64,000 nucleotides of DNA from contig OX352774.1 of NCBI GenBank assembly GCA_947095535.1, forward strand, positions 76,570,416-76,634,415, given 5' to 3'. Both the position numbers and the translations under genes were made by a program. Shown here one piece after another: positions 34,552-44,109 of the stretch. The notes beneath the pieces were generated by a model. It had not been told where the DNA came from and did no database searches. It worked only from the letters and a program-made list of their open reading frames with translations. This DNA comes from Poecilobothrus nobilitatus. Taxonomy: Eukaryota; Arthropoda; Insecta; Diptera; Dolichopodidae. The stretch's first letter is position 1. Every line of letters starts with the position of its first letter.

Positions 34552-37500
34552 TTATTTTCCTGTTTTCTTTTACCCTATGTTTTGAAAATCTTGGTGTCAT
34601 TTTATTTCTTTTAAATTCTTTTCTAAATATTTGATCGTTTTCTTGATAGTTTTCTGGTTCTTGTCTATTTTTATTTAATTTTTCGATTAAGGTTTTTGTT
34701 TTATTTTCTACTAATTTTTCTATTTCTGGGAAAAGCTTATTTTGAAATTCGTTCAGTTTTTCTAGGTAGTCATGTTCGTTATTAGGTGAAATTTGTTTTA
34801 GAAAGGTGTATGGTCTTCCGTAAAATAATTCGTACGGTGTCAGTTTTGTTGTAGAATGTACTGCATTGTTATAAGTTATTAAACATTCATTCAAGATGTC
34901 GTCATGGTCTTTGTCTCTTGATTTTTCATGTACTATTCTATATATTTCAGTTAAAGTAGAGTGCATTCTTTCTACAATGCCATTACTACTAGTTTGTTGA
35001 AATGATGTAAGATGGTGATTGATATTATATTGTCCACAAAAATCTTGAAATATGGTTGATGTGAATTCACCGCCTTGGTCTGACACAATTGTTTCTGGAA
35101 TGCCGTGAAGGCTAAAGAAATTTCTTAGAGATTTTATCATATTTAAACTATTTCTGTTAGTTACCGTGTAGGCTGCCGCAAATCGAGAAAATTTGTCAAC
35201 TATAGTTAAGATTTTATGATTATTTATTGAATATATGTCTATGTGTAAAATTTCCATAGGTTTCTTAGCTATTACAGGTATTTCGTATTTTGGTTTAGGT
35301 GGGTGACGGTCATATTTTAATAAATTGCAAGTATCACAATTATTTATTATTTTACTAATTTTTTCCTTCATTAATGGAAAATAAAATTCTCTTTTGAGAT
35401 GAAGTATTGTTTCAGTGATACCTCTATGATTATTTTTTAAATGATAGTCCCTAATTGTTTTATCCTGTTCGTCTTCATTGATTATATCTTTTAGTATTTC
35501 GGTACAACGAATAAGTTTTAATGATCCACATCTAGCGAAATGTTTTGAAAAAGAACTTTGAATGAGTTTAAAAGTAGAATCGTCTGTATATATAGCGGTA
35601 AGTTTGTTATGAGGTACAAATTTCTTTAAAATGTCAGTTATGGTTTCTTCTGTAAAGTTAGGTAACCTTATAGTTCGTTTTTGTTTATTCCGAAAAGGTA
35701 CTTCAAGTTGAATTGGAGGTTTTCTATCTGAGATTGACAAAATTAACTGATGGTTAAATTCATTTAACGGTCGTATTGCAATGGGAATTCCGTCATTCAT
35801 ATCTTCTGAAGCTGAATGAACAGTTGATCCAAATGTTCCTTGTACAGTAGAATTTGCATCAAGATCGTGTGCATGTATTTCATCTATTTTAATGCGACTT
35901 AAAGCATCGGCATTTGAATTTATTACGCCTTTTTTATACACAATTTCATAATCAAACTCCTCGAGTTTTAGTCGCCATCGAACAAGTCTTGAGTTGGGTT
36001 CTTTAAGATTCATCAACCAAACTAAAGGTTTGTGATCGGTTACTATCTTGAATTTGTTTCCAAAGATGTAAGGCCGGAAATATTTTGTTGCCCAAACTAT
36101 GGCCAACAGTTCCTTTTCTATGGTTGAATAGTTAATTTCAGAGCTTGTTAACGTTCTACTTGCATAGCATATCGGTTTATCTTGTCCAATTGTTCCTTGT
36201 GAAAGGATGGCACCAATGGCAAAATTGCTTGCATCAGTAGTGACTATAAAAGGTTTAGAGAAATCCGGGTATTGAAGGATTGGATCATTCATTAGAATAT
36301 CTTTACAGGTTTCAAATGTTTTAATATAACGTTCGTCTAGTATAATTTTCTTACCTTTTTTCAAACATTCAGATAAAGGTTTGGTAAGTTTTGCGAAGTC
36401 CTTGATAAACTTTCTATAATATCCTAGAAGACCAAGAAATGATTTTATCTCTTTTGGGGTCTTGGGTAAAGGAAATTTCTTTATAGCATGAATTTTATCA
36501 GGATTCGGTTTAACTCCATCAGTTGTTACAAGATGTCCAAGAAATGCAATTTCTTTTTTTAGAAATTCTGATTTATCGAGTTGGACTTTAAAATTAGCTT
36601 CTTGTAATTTTTTAAATACCTTCCGAAGGTTCTCGCAATGTTCCTGGAGAGATGTTGAAAAGATTATAATGTCATCGAGATAAACGAGACATATTCGTCC
36701 AACCAGATCTTTAAGAACATTATCCATCACACGTTGGAATGTGGATGGTGCATTCTTTAGACCGAAAGGCATACGGATATATTCATAATGACCTCCGTCT
36801 ACCGAAAATGCGGTCTTTTGTATATCTGCAGGATTCATCTCGATTTGATGAAATCCGCTTGCAAGATCTAAAGTTGAAAAGTAAATACATTTACCTAATT
36901 TATCCAGTATTTCATTTATATTAGGCAAGGGGTATTTATCGCTTACGGTCTTTTCATTTAATTTGCGATAGTCGATTACTAATCGCCATTTTTGTTTACC
37001 GCTTGCATCGCGTTTTTTCGGAACAATCCAAACAGGTGAACTCCAAGGGGAGTAACTGTTTCGAATTATACCTTGATTTAACATATCCTTTATTTGGGTT
37101 TGGATTTCATTCTTATGAATGTATGGGTAACGATAAGATTTGGCATAAATAGGCGAATCATCTGTTAGATTAATATTATGTTTAATCTGATTAGTAAAAG
37201 TGAGAGATTGACCTTCTTTAAAGAAAATATCTTCATATTCTTTACAAACTGCTAATAAATTTCGTTTTTCTTCGTTATTTAAATGTGAGGTTCTTATTAA
37301 ATCTACTATATCTTGACGAGAAATATTTGAATTACAATTGTAATTAATTTTGAAATTATTTATTTCAGAAAATTCTTCTTTTAAAAATGGGTGAACTTTA
37401 ATAGGTTGGTCTACATAAAGAATTTCTTCTTTATTTGAAATGTTGGTAACTTCTATCAAACTATACCAATCTTTTGCTAAATAAATTCCTTCTGAAACTA

Positions 37501-38032
37501 ATATTTTTGGACAAATTTCAATGTTATTGATATGAATGCTGCCATTTTTATAATCTACTGGTAGTTTTACAATTAATTTTGATTTAGGTGGTATTTGAAT
37601 TTGTTCAGAAGTTAAGTTAGGTTTAAAGTGAAGATTTATTTCTGTATTTGCAGTTAATAATTTTTTATTTGCAATATCTACTTTGGCTTTTAGAAGAGTA
37701 AGAATGTCTAATCCGATGAGTCCATCGAAATAGCCGTGAAATTTAAAAAGTAAAAGTTCCATTTGACCTATTTGTTGAAATTCCTTAAATATTGGTAAAG
37801 TAATCTTTTTGTTTATTTTATGTTTATTTAAACCTGTAACTATTGTAACTGGTTCAATTTGGGTTATGTTATTTGGGTCTACTAAAACGGGGTTAATAAA
37901 AGAAGAGGAAGCTCCTGTGTCAATTAGAAATTTTAATGGCTTATTATTATATAAAATTTGTATATATGGTAGTATATTTCCATGTTTATTAACATCTATG
38001 TATCCGGTGGGTTTGAATCGGCAGGTAAGCAA
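34433..38032 (-). CDS. pol: Pol polyprotein: protease, reverse transcriptase, RNase H, integrase
   Basis: 1,199 codons with no ATG; the first codon after the predicted slip is TTG at 38,032, so pol is made as Gag-Pol by -1 frameshifting. Domains in order: aspartic protease with DTGA at 38-41; reverse transcriptase with STLDLASGFHQ near 387 and the catalytic YLDD at 451-454; RNase H with Asp600, Glu641, Asp666 and Asp709 as likely catalytic set; integrase with zinc motif His864/His869/Cys899/Cys902; and a DD35E core Asp932, Asp985, Glu1021 with exactly 35 residues between the last two. No chromodomain is seen; the C-terminus is basic. It copies genomic RNA to DNA and inserts it. All catalytic residues are present, so it could be functional. 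The 3' end overlaps the env frame. Confidence 0.95.
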   Translation of the reverse strand: MLTCRFKPTGYIDVNKHGNILPYIQILYNNKPLKFLIDTGASSSFINPVLVDPNNITQIEPVTIVTGLNKHKINKKITLPIFKEFQQIGQMELLLFKFHGYFDGLIGLDILTLLKAKVDIANKKLLTANTEINLHFKPNLTSEQIQIPPKSKLIVKLPVDYKNGSIHINNIEICPKILVSEGIYLAKDWYSLIEVTNISNKEEILYVDQPIKVHPFLKEEFSEINNFKINYNCNSNISRQDIVDLIRTSHLNNEEKRNLLAVCKEYEDIFFKEGQSLTFTNQIKHNINLTDDSPIYAKSYRYPYIHKNEIQTQIKDMLNQGIIRNSYSPWSSPVWIVPKKRDASGKQKWRLVIDYRKLNEKTVSDKYPLPNINEILDKLGKCIYFSTLDLASGFHQIEMNPADIQKTAFSVDGGHYEYIRMPFGLKNAPSTFQRVMDNVLKDLVGRICLVYLDDIIIFSTSLQEHCENLRKVFKKLQEANFKVQLDKSEFLKKEIAFLGHLVTTDGVKPNPDKIHAIKKFPLPKTPKEIKSFLGLLGYYRKFIKDFAKLTKPLSECLKKGKKIILDERYIKTFETCKDILMNDPILQYPDFSKPFIVTTDASNFAIGAILSQGTIGQDKPICYASRTLTSSEINYSTIEKELLAIVWATKYFRPYIFGNKFKIVTDHKPLVWLMNLKEPNSRLVRWRLKLEEFDYEIVYKKGVINSNADALSRIKIDEIHAHDLDANSTVQGTFGSTVHSASEDMNDGIPIAIRPLNEFNHQLILSISDRKPPIQLEVPFRNKQKRTIRLPNFTEETITDILKKFVPHNKLTAIYTDDSTFKLIQSSFSKHFARCGSLKLIRCTEILKDIINEDEQDKTIRDYHLKNNHRGITETILHLKREFYFPLMKEKISKIINNCDTCNLLKYDRHPPKPKYEIPVIAKKPMEILHIDIYSINNHKILTIVDKFSRFAAAYTVTNRNSLNMIKSLRNFFSLHGIPETIVSDQGGEFTSTIFQDFCGQYNINHHLTSFQQTSSNGIVERMHSTLTEIYRIVHEKSRDKDHDDILNECLITYNNAVHSTTKLTPYELFYGRPYTFLKQISPNNEHDYLEKLNEFQNKLFPEIEKLVENKTKTLIEKLNKNRQEPENYQENDQIFRKEFKRNKMTPRFSKHRVKENRKITIKNLKNRKFHKAKIKRKLKFQNNNSQRTETGNTRPDGE
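34464..34500 (-). other. Candidate env splice acceptors
   Basis: Two AG sites on the minus strand precede the env-only region: TTAAATTTCAG (AG at 34,487-34,488) and CAACGGACAG (AG at 34,465-34,466). Only the second would join in phase 0 with the donor-like site at 39,433-39,438. Both are weak by eye. Confidence 0.3.
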
Positions 38033-39174
38033 AAATTTGAATCATCTACTTCTATATCAGGTTTTTCGGAAATGTCTTCTTCTATATTATAGTTGTAATA
38101 GTTGTCCAAGTTTGTATAAAAATGATCATTAGAATAAATGTTGTCATCTTTTGGATTTTGTTCTTCTACGTTAAAAAGTTCTTCGCTAATAAAGTTGGGT
38201 AATTGCGTATTTTGTCTAAAGTTATTAAATTTATTAAAGTTTGGTCTCTGAGTTGAATTTTGATTTCGAATTAATGATCTTGATCTGGCTGATCCAATGT
38301 CCATTGGGGTTGGTCTTGGCTGATATGATGTAGTTGGTCTGTTATACTGTGCTAACTGATTATTAGCTGCGGGTCTAACAAATTGATTCCTTTGGTTGTT
38401 AAAGAAATTGTTGTTGGTACGATAATTAAAAGGATTATTCGGTCTAGGTTGAGTAAAACTATTATTATTATTTTTTGGAATTATTCCTTGTCCTCCATTT
38501 GGTCTATATGGTGTTGTAAAATTACTGAAATTATTGTTATTTTGAATGGGCTTTATTTTAGAAGTCTGCTGATTAAAAACTCTTGTATAGAATATATTTT
38601 GTTCCTTTATACAATAAGAGAATGCAACTGCTAAAGATTGTGGTCGCATAGCACGGATGGTTGACCCTAATGGTTCTTTAAGTCCTGATAAGAAAACGTT
38701 AAGACACATTTCATTATAAAGATCTTTCTTTGCAGCTATAACATTTTGAGCTTTTTCATGTATGTTTATATGATTAAACATGGTAGCTTGAATTTCTATA
38801 ACGTCAGAATAAAAATTTTCTACTGTTTTGTTATTCTGTTTTAACGTATGCAAATCTTTTATAAGGGATGTCTCGTTTCTTTTATCAGAGTAATGAAGAA
38901 TCAGGTTCTCTTTCATTTTTTCCCATTCTAATGGAGTTCCATACATATTTAGAACTTCATTAGCCTGTCCTTCAATTTTGTTTCTAATTGCCCTAAGAAT
39001 AATTTTGTCATACAAAGTCCCGTCAATTTCAGTTATTAAAGTTAGGATTCCTTCGACATTGTCGATGAAATCGTGCAATAATCTTGGATTTCCATCGAAT
39101 TTTGGTAAATCCTTTATTGCATCTGGTATTCTAAGACTGTTATAAATGCGATTGATAGCGTCACTGTTTTGCAT
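37996..39174 (-). CDS. gag: Gag structural protein of the endogenous retrovirus
   Basis: 392 residues from an ATG at 39,174, about 720 nt after the primer site. The N-terminal two thirds is a helical capsid-type domain (LPKFDGNPRLLHDFID, then ALRNKIEG-like and FLSGLKEPLGSTIRAMRP, in the place of the gypsy-type capsid C-terminal region). The C-terminal third is rich in Asn, Arg, Gln and Pro with no CCHC zinc knuckle, as usual for errantiviruses, whose Gag binds RNA through basic residues. It forms the intracellular particle. A 37-nt overlap with pol carries the slippery heptamer. The frame ends in an acidic tail (DISEKPDIEVDDSNF). Intact as read. Confidence 0.9.
   Translation of the reverse strand: MQNSDAINRIYNSLRIPDAIKDLPKFDGNPRLLHDFIDNVEGILTLITEIDGTLYDKIILRAIRNKIEGQANEVLNMYGTPLEWEKMKENLILHYSDKRNETSLIKDLHTLKQNNKTVENFYSDVIEIQATMFNHINIHEKAQNVIAAKKDLYNEMCLNVFLSGLKEPLGSTIRAMRPQSLAVAFSYCIKEQNIFYTRVFNQQTSKIKPIQNNNNFSNFTTPYRPNGGQGIIPKNNNNSFTQPRPNNPFNYRTNNNFFNNQRNQFVRPAANNQLAQYNRPTTSYQPRPTPMDIGSARSRSLIRNQNSTQRPNFNKFNNFRQNTQLPNFISEELFNVEEQNPKDDNIYSNDHFYTNLDNYYNYNIEEDISEKPDIEVDDSNFCLPADSNPPDT
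38032..38038 (-). promoter_or_regulatory. -1 ribosomal frameshift heptamer AAATTTT
   Basis: In the gag frame the minus strand reads TCA AAT TTT TGC, so A-AAT-TTT fits the X-XXY-YYZ rule. Slipping back one base makes the next codon TTG at 38,032, exactly the first codon of the open pol frame, and the gag stop lies 34 nt further on. A downstream structure was not modelled. Confidence 0.8.
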
Positions 39175-39372
39175 TATGGTTATTTCCGAATTGTACGAGT
39201 TAAAACTATGAACAGAATCTAAGCTTGGCAGGCAGCCTCACCTTAGGTATCGAAGAATAGGCTTGATCACAGTGAAAATATTAAAAATTTTAATTTTTTA
39301 TACTTTTTATTTTATAATTTTTTTTTTTATTATCTTATATATTTATAATTTTCTTATATTTTTTGTTTTCTC

Positions 39373-39603
39373 TTACTTTAATTTAATAGGAATTGATTTG
39401 GAAGGAAGTATAGGATAGTAATAAAAATTTTGACTTACGTGAGCATGAGAAGAAAAATACTCATTGTATCTGTAGGCTCGTTGTTGTTCTAGGATCCAAA
39501 TTAAAGAACTGAAGTTCACCAGTTGACCTTTTGATGTGTTTCCAATTTGCACTTTATATAATATACAGCTTAATCTTGTTGCTTCCAAATTATTCACGTT
39601 CAC
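39373..39603 (-). CDS. Small leader ORF, possible 5' exon of env mRNA
   Basis: A 76-codon ATG frame in the untranslated leader between primer site and gag. After 55 codons it contains GTAAGT (39,433-39,438, minus strand), a good match to a splice donor. Use of this donor would supply a start codon for env, which has none. The encoded peptide has only weakly hydrophobic segments and is not a convincing signal peptide, so the coding role is uncertain; it may simply be a leader frame. Confidence 0.3.
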   Translation of the reverse strand: MNVNNLEATRLSCILYKVQIGNTSKGQLVNFSSLIWILEQQRAYRYNEYFSSHAHVSQNFYYYPILPSKSIPIKLK

Positions 39604-39891
39604 AAAAATTCTGGATTTCTAATTTTTCACAATATTCCTTTGTGGTATTAAATTCCAGTTTTAATAAATTATTTAATAACAATATTCCTTTGTTATAAAA
39701 ATTTTCACAATTTTATTTTAATTTTATTAAAATGTTTTTATTTAAATTAAAAAATAGTTTAATGTTTTTTTTTTTTTATTTTAATAATATATTTATTAAA
39801 ATTAGTTCTTATTTTTTTTTATTAGATATTTAATTTTAAGCGATATATATATTAACCGGAACACACTTTAATTAAAAGGATCACTGTTTTT

Positions 39892-39911
39892 GGATCCTAC
39901 CGACTGCGCCA
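39892..39911 (-). other. Primer-binding site (tRNA-Ser type)
   Basis: The minus strand reads TGGCGCAGTCGGTAGGATCC immediately at the 5' LTR end, its first T being the last LTR base. This is the tRNA-Ser-type primer site known for the 17.6/297/ZAM errantivirus group, unlike the tRNA-Lys site of gypsy itself. Confidence 0.85.
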
Positions 39912-40280
39912 CTTATAAGTTTCGTTTTTACATTAATAAAAAAAAAACAAACTTTATTTTTAAATATTCTTTAATTTGACTTTACTGGTTACAGGTATGA
40001 TAATAATAATTACTTTCAGAATAAAATATTACAGGTATTTATAGTTAAAGGAATGCATTGTCAGCGAAACATATATTATGTTAAAGAAATTTGGATAATT
40101 AATATTTAAAGTTTCCCAATTGTTATTAACTAATTTAATTCTGCTGACATTGCGTCTGAACAAAAAGGTGAACAACATATGAAATTTAGTTTACATAAAA
40201 ATAAATGTTAATTATACAATATTAAGTTAAATTATATGTTAAGTTAAGTTATGGTTATATATTAGGATGATCATATAACT
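39911..40280 (-). repeat. 5' LTR, 370 bp
   Basis: Same length and, by direct reading, same sequence as the 3' LTR. It would supply promoter and transcription start for the provirus. Confidence 0.95.
40036..40044 (-). promoter_or_regulatory. TATA-like promoter element in the 5' LTR
   Basis: CTATAAATA on the minus strand, about 240 nt into the LTR and about 80 nt upstream of AATAAA, fits the U3-R-U5 order of a compact LTR. Not tested. Confidence 0.5.
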
Positions 40281-40284
40281 CGTG
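40281..40284. repeat. Target-site duplication, right copy (CGTG)
   Basis: Directly abuts the LTR end ATAACT and matches 32,508-32,511. The inferred empty site is GGAACGTGTACATT. Confidence 0.85.
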
Positions 40285-40794
40285 TACATTTTTTTAATTA
40301 AGTATTAAATGTACAAAGTTAAATTAACTAGCTAAGCTAATAAGATAATTTAGTTATCAATTATTTTATTTTCATAAGAATGACTTCTTGTCTTGCCGAA
40401 CCTTCATAATATAAGCCTGTATATGTGTAAAGTGAAGAAAATTTTTATTAAAAAAATTAATCATATTTTTATGATTAAAATTTAAAACTTTTTACACTTT
40501 CTATTTGTAAAAGTCAAATAAATCAAATTCTTTAAACTTTCAATTTTGTTATCTTTTCAAAATTTTGTTATACGAGTAATAGTTTTGACGCCACACTCGC
40601 GTTCTTATGTCATTCTTTTCATTATCCTTGAACATTTCTGCAATTATGTAATATATATGATATTATGTAATATTTGAACTTTTGATTTGTTATAAAAATG
40701 TGTGTGTTTAATTTTTTTTGATTAAAATGTCAACATTTACTGTTTAAAAAGTATTCAGGCAAGTGTCACATTTGGTTGTAAATAATCAAGTGTT

Positions 40795-41311
40795 TTTATA
40801 ACCGTACGAACATAGTTTTGTGGGTATAATAAGTTTGCCAATACGTTTGTGGAATTTTAAAGAAGACAACATACATAGATATAAAAAAGTATATTTATTC
40901 TTGTCCAGAATTAAATTTTGAGTCTATTTAGCAATATGCATCCATCTGTTCGTTAGTTGTTGTCCACAAAATAAGTTAAAAAATACTGCAGCTAGGATTC
41001 TGAAATTTTTATCATTTCTTTTTAATATAAGTACCAATTTCACTTTGGAAATTGGACAAGTTCAACTTAAAGATGCGATTTGTGACATAGAACTTCTTTG
41101 TTTCTGTGACCATAATTCAGTGCCTCATTAAGATAAATATCTGAAATTTTGTCAAAAAAAGTTTAGTTTTATGACAATGAGTTTTGTAAAAATTCTGGTT
41201 TTGCCGTAATGGGTTTGGTAGCTGCGAAATTTCTAAACTCATATCTTTGTCCTTAATAAAGCTAGGCATCTGAAATTTTATGAAAGATGATCAAGTTTTA
41301 AACTATGGGTA
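40795..41311 (+). repeat. Family A complex repeat, left half (split)
   Basis: Starts AACCGTACGAACATAGTTTTGTGGGTATAATAAG-type sequence, like the family A start (CCCGTATGAAC...GTTCAAGGGTATAATAAA). It has a decayed CATCCATCTGTTCGTTAG in place of the GTCC array, TTTGGTAGCTGCGAAATTTC, and runs to AGATGATCAAGTTTTA, where it is interrupted by the foldback element. Confidence 0.65.
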
Positions 41312-42014
41312 CACAAGAGACAAAAATAGGTAGAGCTCTACGGAAAAAAAAGTTTCATCTACCAAATGAAATCTATAGAAAATTCACTAAATAGATTTTG
41401 TAGAAAATTCACTTGTAGAGACTGTTTATCACGGTCTACGAATTTTTTCCCTATAGTGGATCTCTTGTAGAGAAATAAATAGAATTGAATTGAAAATAGA
41501 TTAGTTTGTTGCAAGCAATACATCAGTTTATTTCATACAGCTCTTTCAAAAATGAATTCAGAACACTTAATAATCTTCTGTGGATACCCTGTGTTAATTA
41601 ATTATTTAAAAAATGTTTCTTTATTAAGTGGTTAACTTAACTTTCACTATTGACATCATAAACAAACTCCGATTAAATAATTCATTTTAATTACATAAAA
41701 ATCTACTTATAGAAACATACATACCTATATATTTTAAATAACAATATGATATTCAAAAATACATGAATTACATGAAAATTTACGGAGATTTACAAATTGT
41801 AGATCTTTAGAGATTTTGTAAATCTGTAGAGTCATCTTGAACACAAACCTTTCTCCATTTGAAAGTGTTTATACGGTAGAGAAATCTTTAACAAAATAGA
41901 TCTATAGTAGAGTCAATATAGAGCTTAACCGTAGAGCTCTAACAAGTATTTACACACATTTAGATCGCTTAACCCAAATTTTTGTCTCAACTCTACCATT
42001 TTTGTTCTCCCGTG
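41312..42014. mobile_element. Foldback/MITE element nested in family A
   Basis: The ends CACAAGAGACAAAAATAGGT and, reversed, CACGGGAGAACAAAAATGGT form a ~25-bp inverted repeat. CGTAGAGCTCTA also recurs near both ends in mirrored order (about 41,331 and 41,930). The interior is full of TGTAGA and TCTATAGA motifs. It separates GATCAAGTTTTA from TTATGATAACAACTTCTGTA, adjacent in other family A copies. No clear target duplication found. Confidence 0.65.
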
Positions 42015-42250
42015 GGCCGTGTATACTTACCTTTATGATAACAACTTCTGTAAAATTTTGTTGGCTTGGCATAACGTCTGCGAGTAACCTGTTATACACC
42101 TCAACAGATAACTTAAAATTTTCAAAAGATGATTTAATTTTTTACAAACAAAACACATTATCCTCATGCGTGTATTCTAGAGTTGACACAGTAAACTTTA
42201 CACTTTTCCTCGTTTTCTTTTTTGTGTGTCTTTTTTTTTATAAACGTTAA
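42015..42250 (+). repeat. Family A complex repeat, right half (split)
   Basis: Continues with CAACTTCTGTAAAATTTTGT, GCGAGTAACCTGTTATACAC and ends AGAGTTGACACAGTAAACTT, CTTTTCCTCGTTTTC, like the other family A 3' ends. Confidence 0.65.
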
Positions 42251-43611
42251 TTCTAAAAATAAAAATTCAATGAATGAACGGTAACACAAAAAAAAAAAAA
42301 ACACCATTACAAAAAAAAATGCGTTTTAAAAATATTTCCTATGAATTTTTTTTTATTTTACCTATACATAAATTTGAAAAAAAATTTTATATTTGAACTT
42401 TTTCTTAATATTACATTTTTGAACGGGTGACCCATGTGTTCTACCTGTTCATACATTTATATACATTTTAAATATACTTATGTATGTATACATGTTTGTA
42501 CGTTTTCAATAATGTATACAAAACAATGAAAGTAATTTTGCACGAGTAAAAAAAAAAATTTTTTATTTTGGATGGAAACTTTTTTAATTCCTAACAAAAA
42601 ACTAACAAAAAAAAATATTTTGTAGTCTATCTTAGGAATATTTAATTTATCAGGTGAATTGAAATTACAATGAAAGCAGAAAAAGAAGAATGAAGAAAAA
42701 TAAAAATAAACAAAAAAAAAAAAGAAAAACAGCAGAAAATATTGAAAAAGTTAATTTATTTTCAAGATTTTCAGCTTCTTATTGTTTTGTTTATATATGT
42801 ATGTATGTATGTATATATATGAATGTGCAAAATGCGCAAACAATTTATTTAATAAGAAAAAGAAAAGGTAACTGTAAAGTTTTACACGTGTAAAAAAAAT
42901 AAATAAAATTTTATTACCATATTACCATTTTTATTTAAAAAGAACAAAACAAGAAAAACTACCAAAACGTCATTCCATTTTTTTTCCTTTGAATTTGTTA
43001 TTGTATTAGTGTCAAGTAAATGTATGCATATAGTAATAAAAATGAACGACAATGAATAGCTCAATATACTATATTCCTATTTTAATTTTCTTTCTGTTTG
43101 TTTTTCTTTGATTTAATGATAAAAAGGATGTTTTTTGATACAAACCTATATATCCTATACAATGTTGATTAAACCACAATGTATACATACATACATTACC
43201 TACCTACCAACTTGTTGAAATTTTTTATTTTATTTTTCAAAAAAATTCATATATTTATATTAGTTTGTAACAACTTAACAAGATAAAATAAATTGTAATA
43301 AAAAAAAAAAAAAAACAAAGAATGAAAAACCAACGGTTTTTCAAGGTGCATATTTTCAAAAGGATAATACAAATAGTTTAGAACAATTTAGTGACTTGCA
43401 CCAATGAATCGAATGCATAAAATTAAACTTAAACTTAAATATTACTTTTTTAAAATAAAATCTGCTCCTGAAATCGTAGTTTTTATTTGAAAATGTAAGA
43501 TTTGAGTTTTAGCTCTAGCTTTGTGCATTCGACCCAATATTTATTAATTTGCTTAGAATTTGTTATGTAAGAATATATTGTGAAAAATTAAAAGAAACTT
43601 TCATTAGATTT
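42251..43611. other. AT-rich stretch, no gene
   Basis: Homopolymers and a (TATG)n run at about 42,797-42,815; CACGTG at 42,885. No credible coding sequence. Confidence 0.6.
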
Positions 43612-43955
43612 AGGTAGGTAGATAGGTAGGTAGGCTGGTTGTGATGGCGTGGATCAGTGTTTCTCCTAATTAAACCATTCGCAGCTTCTTATAAAGCGCT
43701 GTAAGATTGTTAAGTCCACCTCCGACAAATCAAAAAGGTTGTTTTAGAAAAATTTTTGCCAGAAACTTTCTTCTTTTTGGAGCAAGAGTCGGGCATTCAC
43801 ACTACAGATGAAAGATTGATTCCTCTTCATCTTTAACTTTGCAGCTTCTGCAAAAATCAAATGAGGGAAGTTCTAGTCTTCTGATATGTCTGCCGATCGG
43901 ATAATGTCCCGTTAAAATCTCTATTACATTACCGATATTGCGGCGATTTAGAGAT
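43612..43955 (-). pseudogene. LINE ORF2 C-terminus and 3' end, decayed
   Basis: On the minus strand the frame reads LNRRNIGNVIEILTGHYPIG, then CRSCKVKDEEESIFHL-stop-CECPTLAPKRR, the same C-x2-C...H...C-x-C tail as at 31,179-31,463 but with an in-frame stop at the usual Leu/Cys position. After a frameshift it goes on DLSEVDLTILQRFIRSCEWF and stops. The 3' UTR ends in a (CTAC)n/(GGTA)n tail at 43,612-43,633. It is 5'-truncated and non-functional. The tail type suggests the same or a sister LINE clade as the 31.1-kb copy; the two share sequence mainly at protein level. Confidence 0.75.
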
Positions 43956-44100
43956 AAAAATTAGATTTAAAGAAAATCCAATATAATTATAGAAGAAACA
44001 AAATCTTGCAAAACATTTATTTTTACATAACAGTAAATTTACATACAGTCAAAAAAAAAATATATATATCAAATTTATACTGATTTAACTTAAAAAATTC
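43956..44100. other. Short AT-rich spacer
   Basis: No feature recognised between the LINE remnant and family A. Confidence 0.5.
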
Positions 44101-44109
44101 ATTGCCGTT

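Larger units (their letters stand above)
32512..40280 (-). mobile_element. Complete endogenous retrovirus, Ty3/gypsy errantivirus type
   Basis: A 7,769-bp provirus read on the minus strand in the order 5' LTR (39,911-40,280), primer site, leader, gag, pol, env, polypurine tract, 3' LTR (32,512-32,881). The LTRs read as base-identical, the CGTG duplication is intact, and gag, pol and env have no premature stop, so the insertion looks recent. Placement in the errantivirus group rests on the gypsy-type pol order (protease, RT, RNase H, integrase), LTR ends AGT...ACT, the tRNA-Ser-type primer site, and an env of the insect-retrovirus class with a K/R-rich cleavage site and C-terminal membrane anchor. 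In flies such elements are often expressed in ovarian somatic cells and silenced by piRNAs; expression of this copy cannot be judged here. Confidence 0.95.

Noticed and set aside
36739..36924. Plus-strand frames inside the retrovirus, including 37,809-38,132 and 38,383-38,634
   Set aside because: Antisense shadows of pol and gag.
42690..42893. Lys-rich and Phe-rich frames in many poly(A)/poly(T) regions
   Set aside because: Homopolymer artefacts; no start context, no domain, both strands open.
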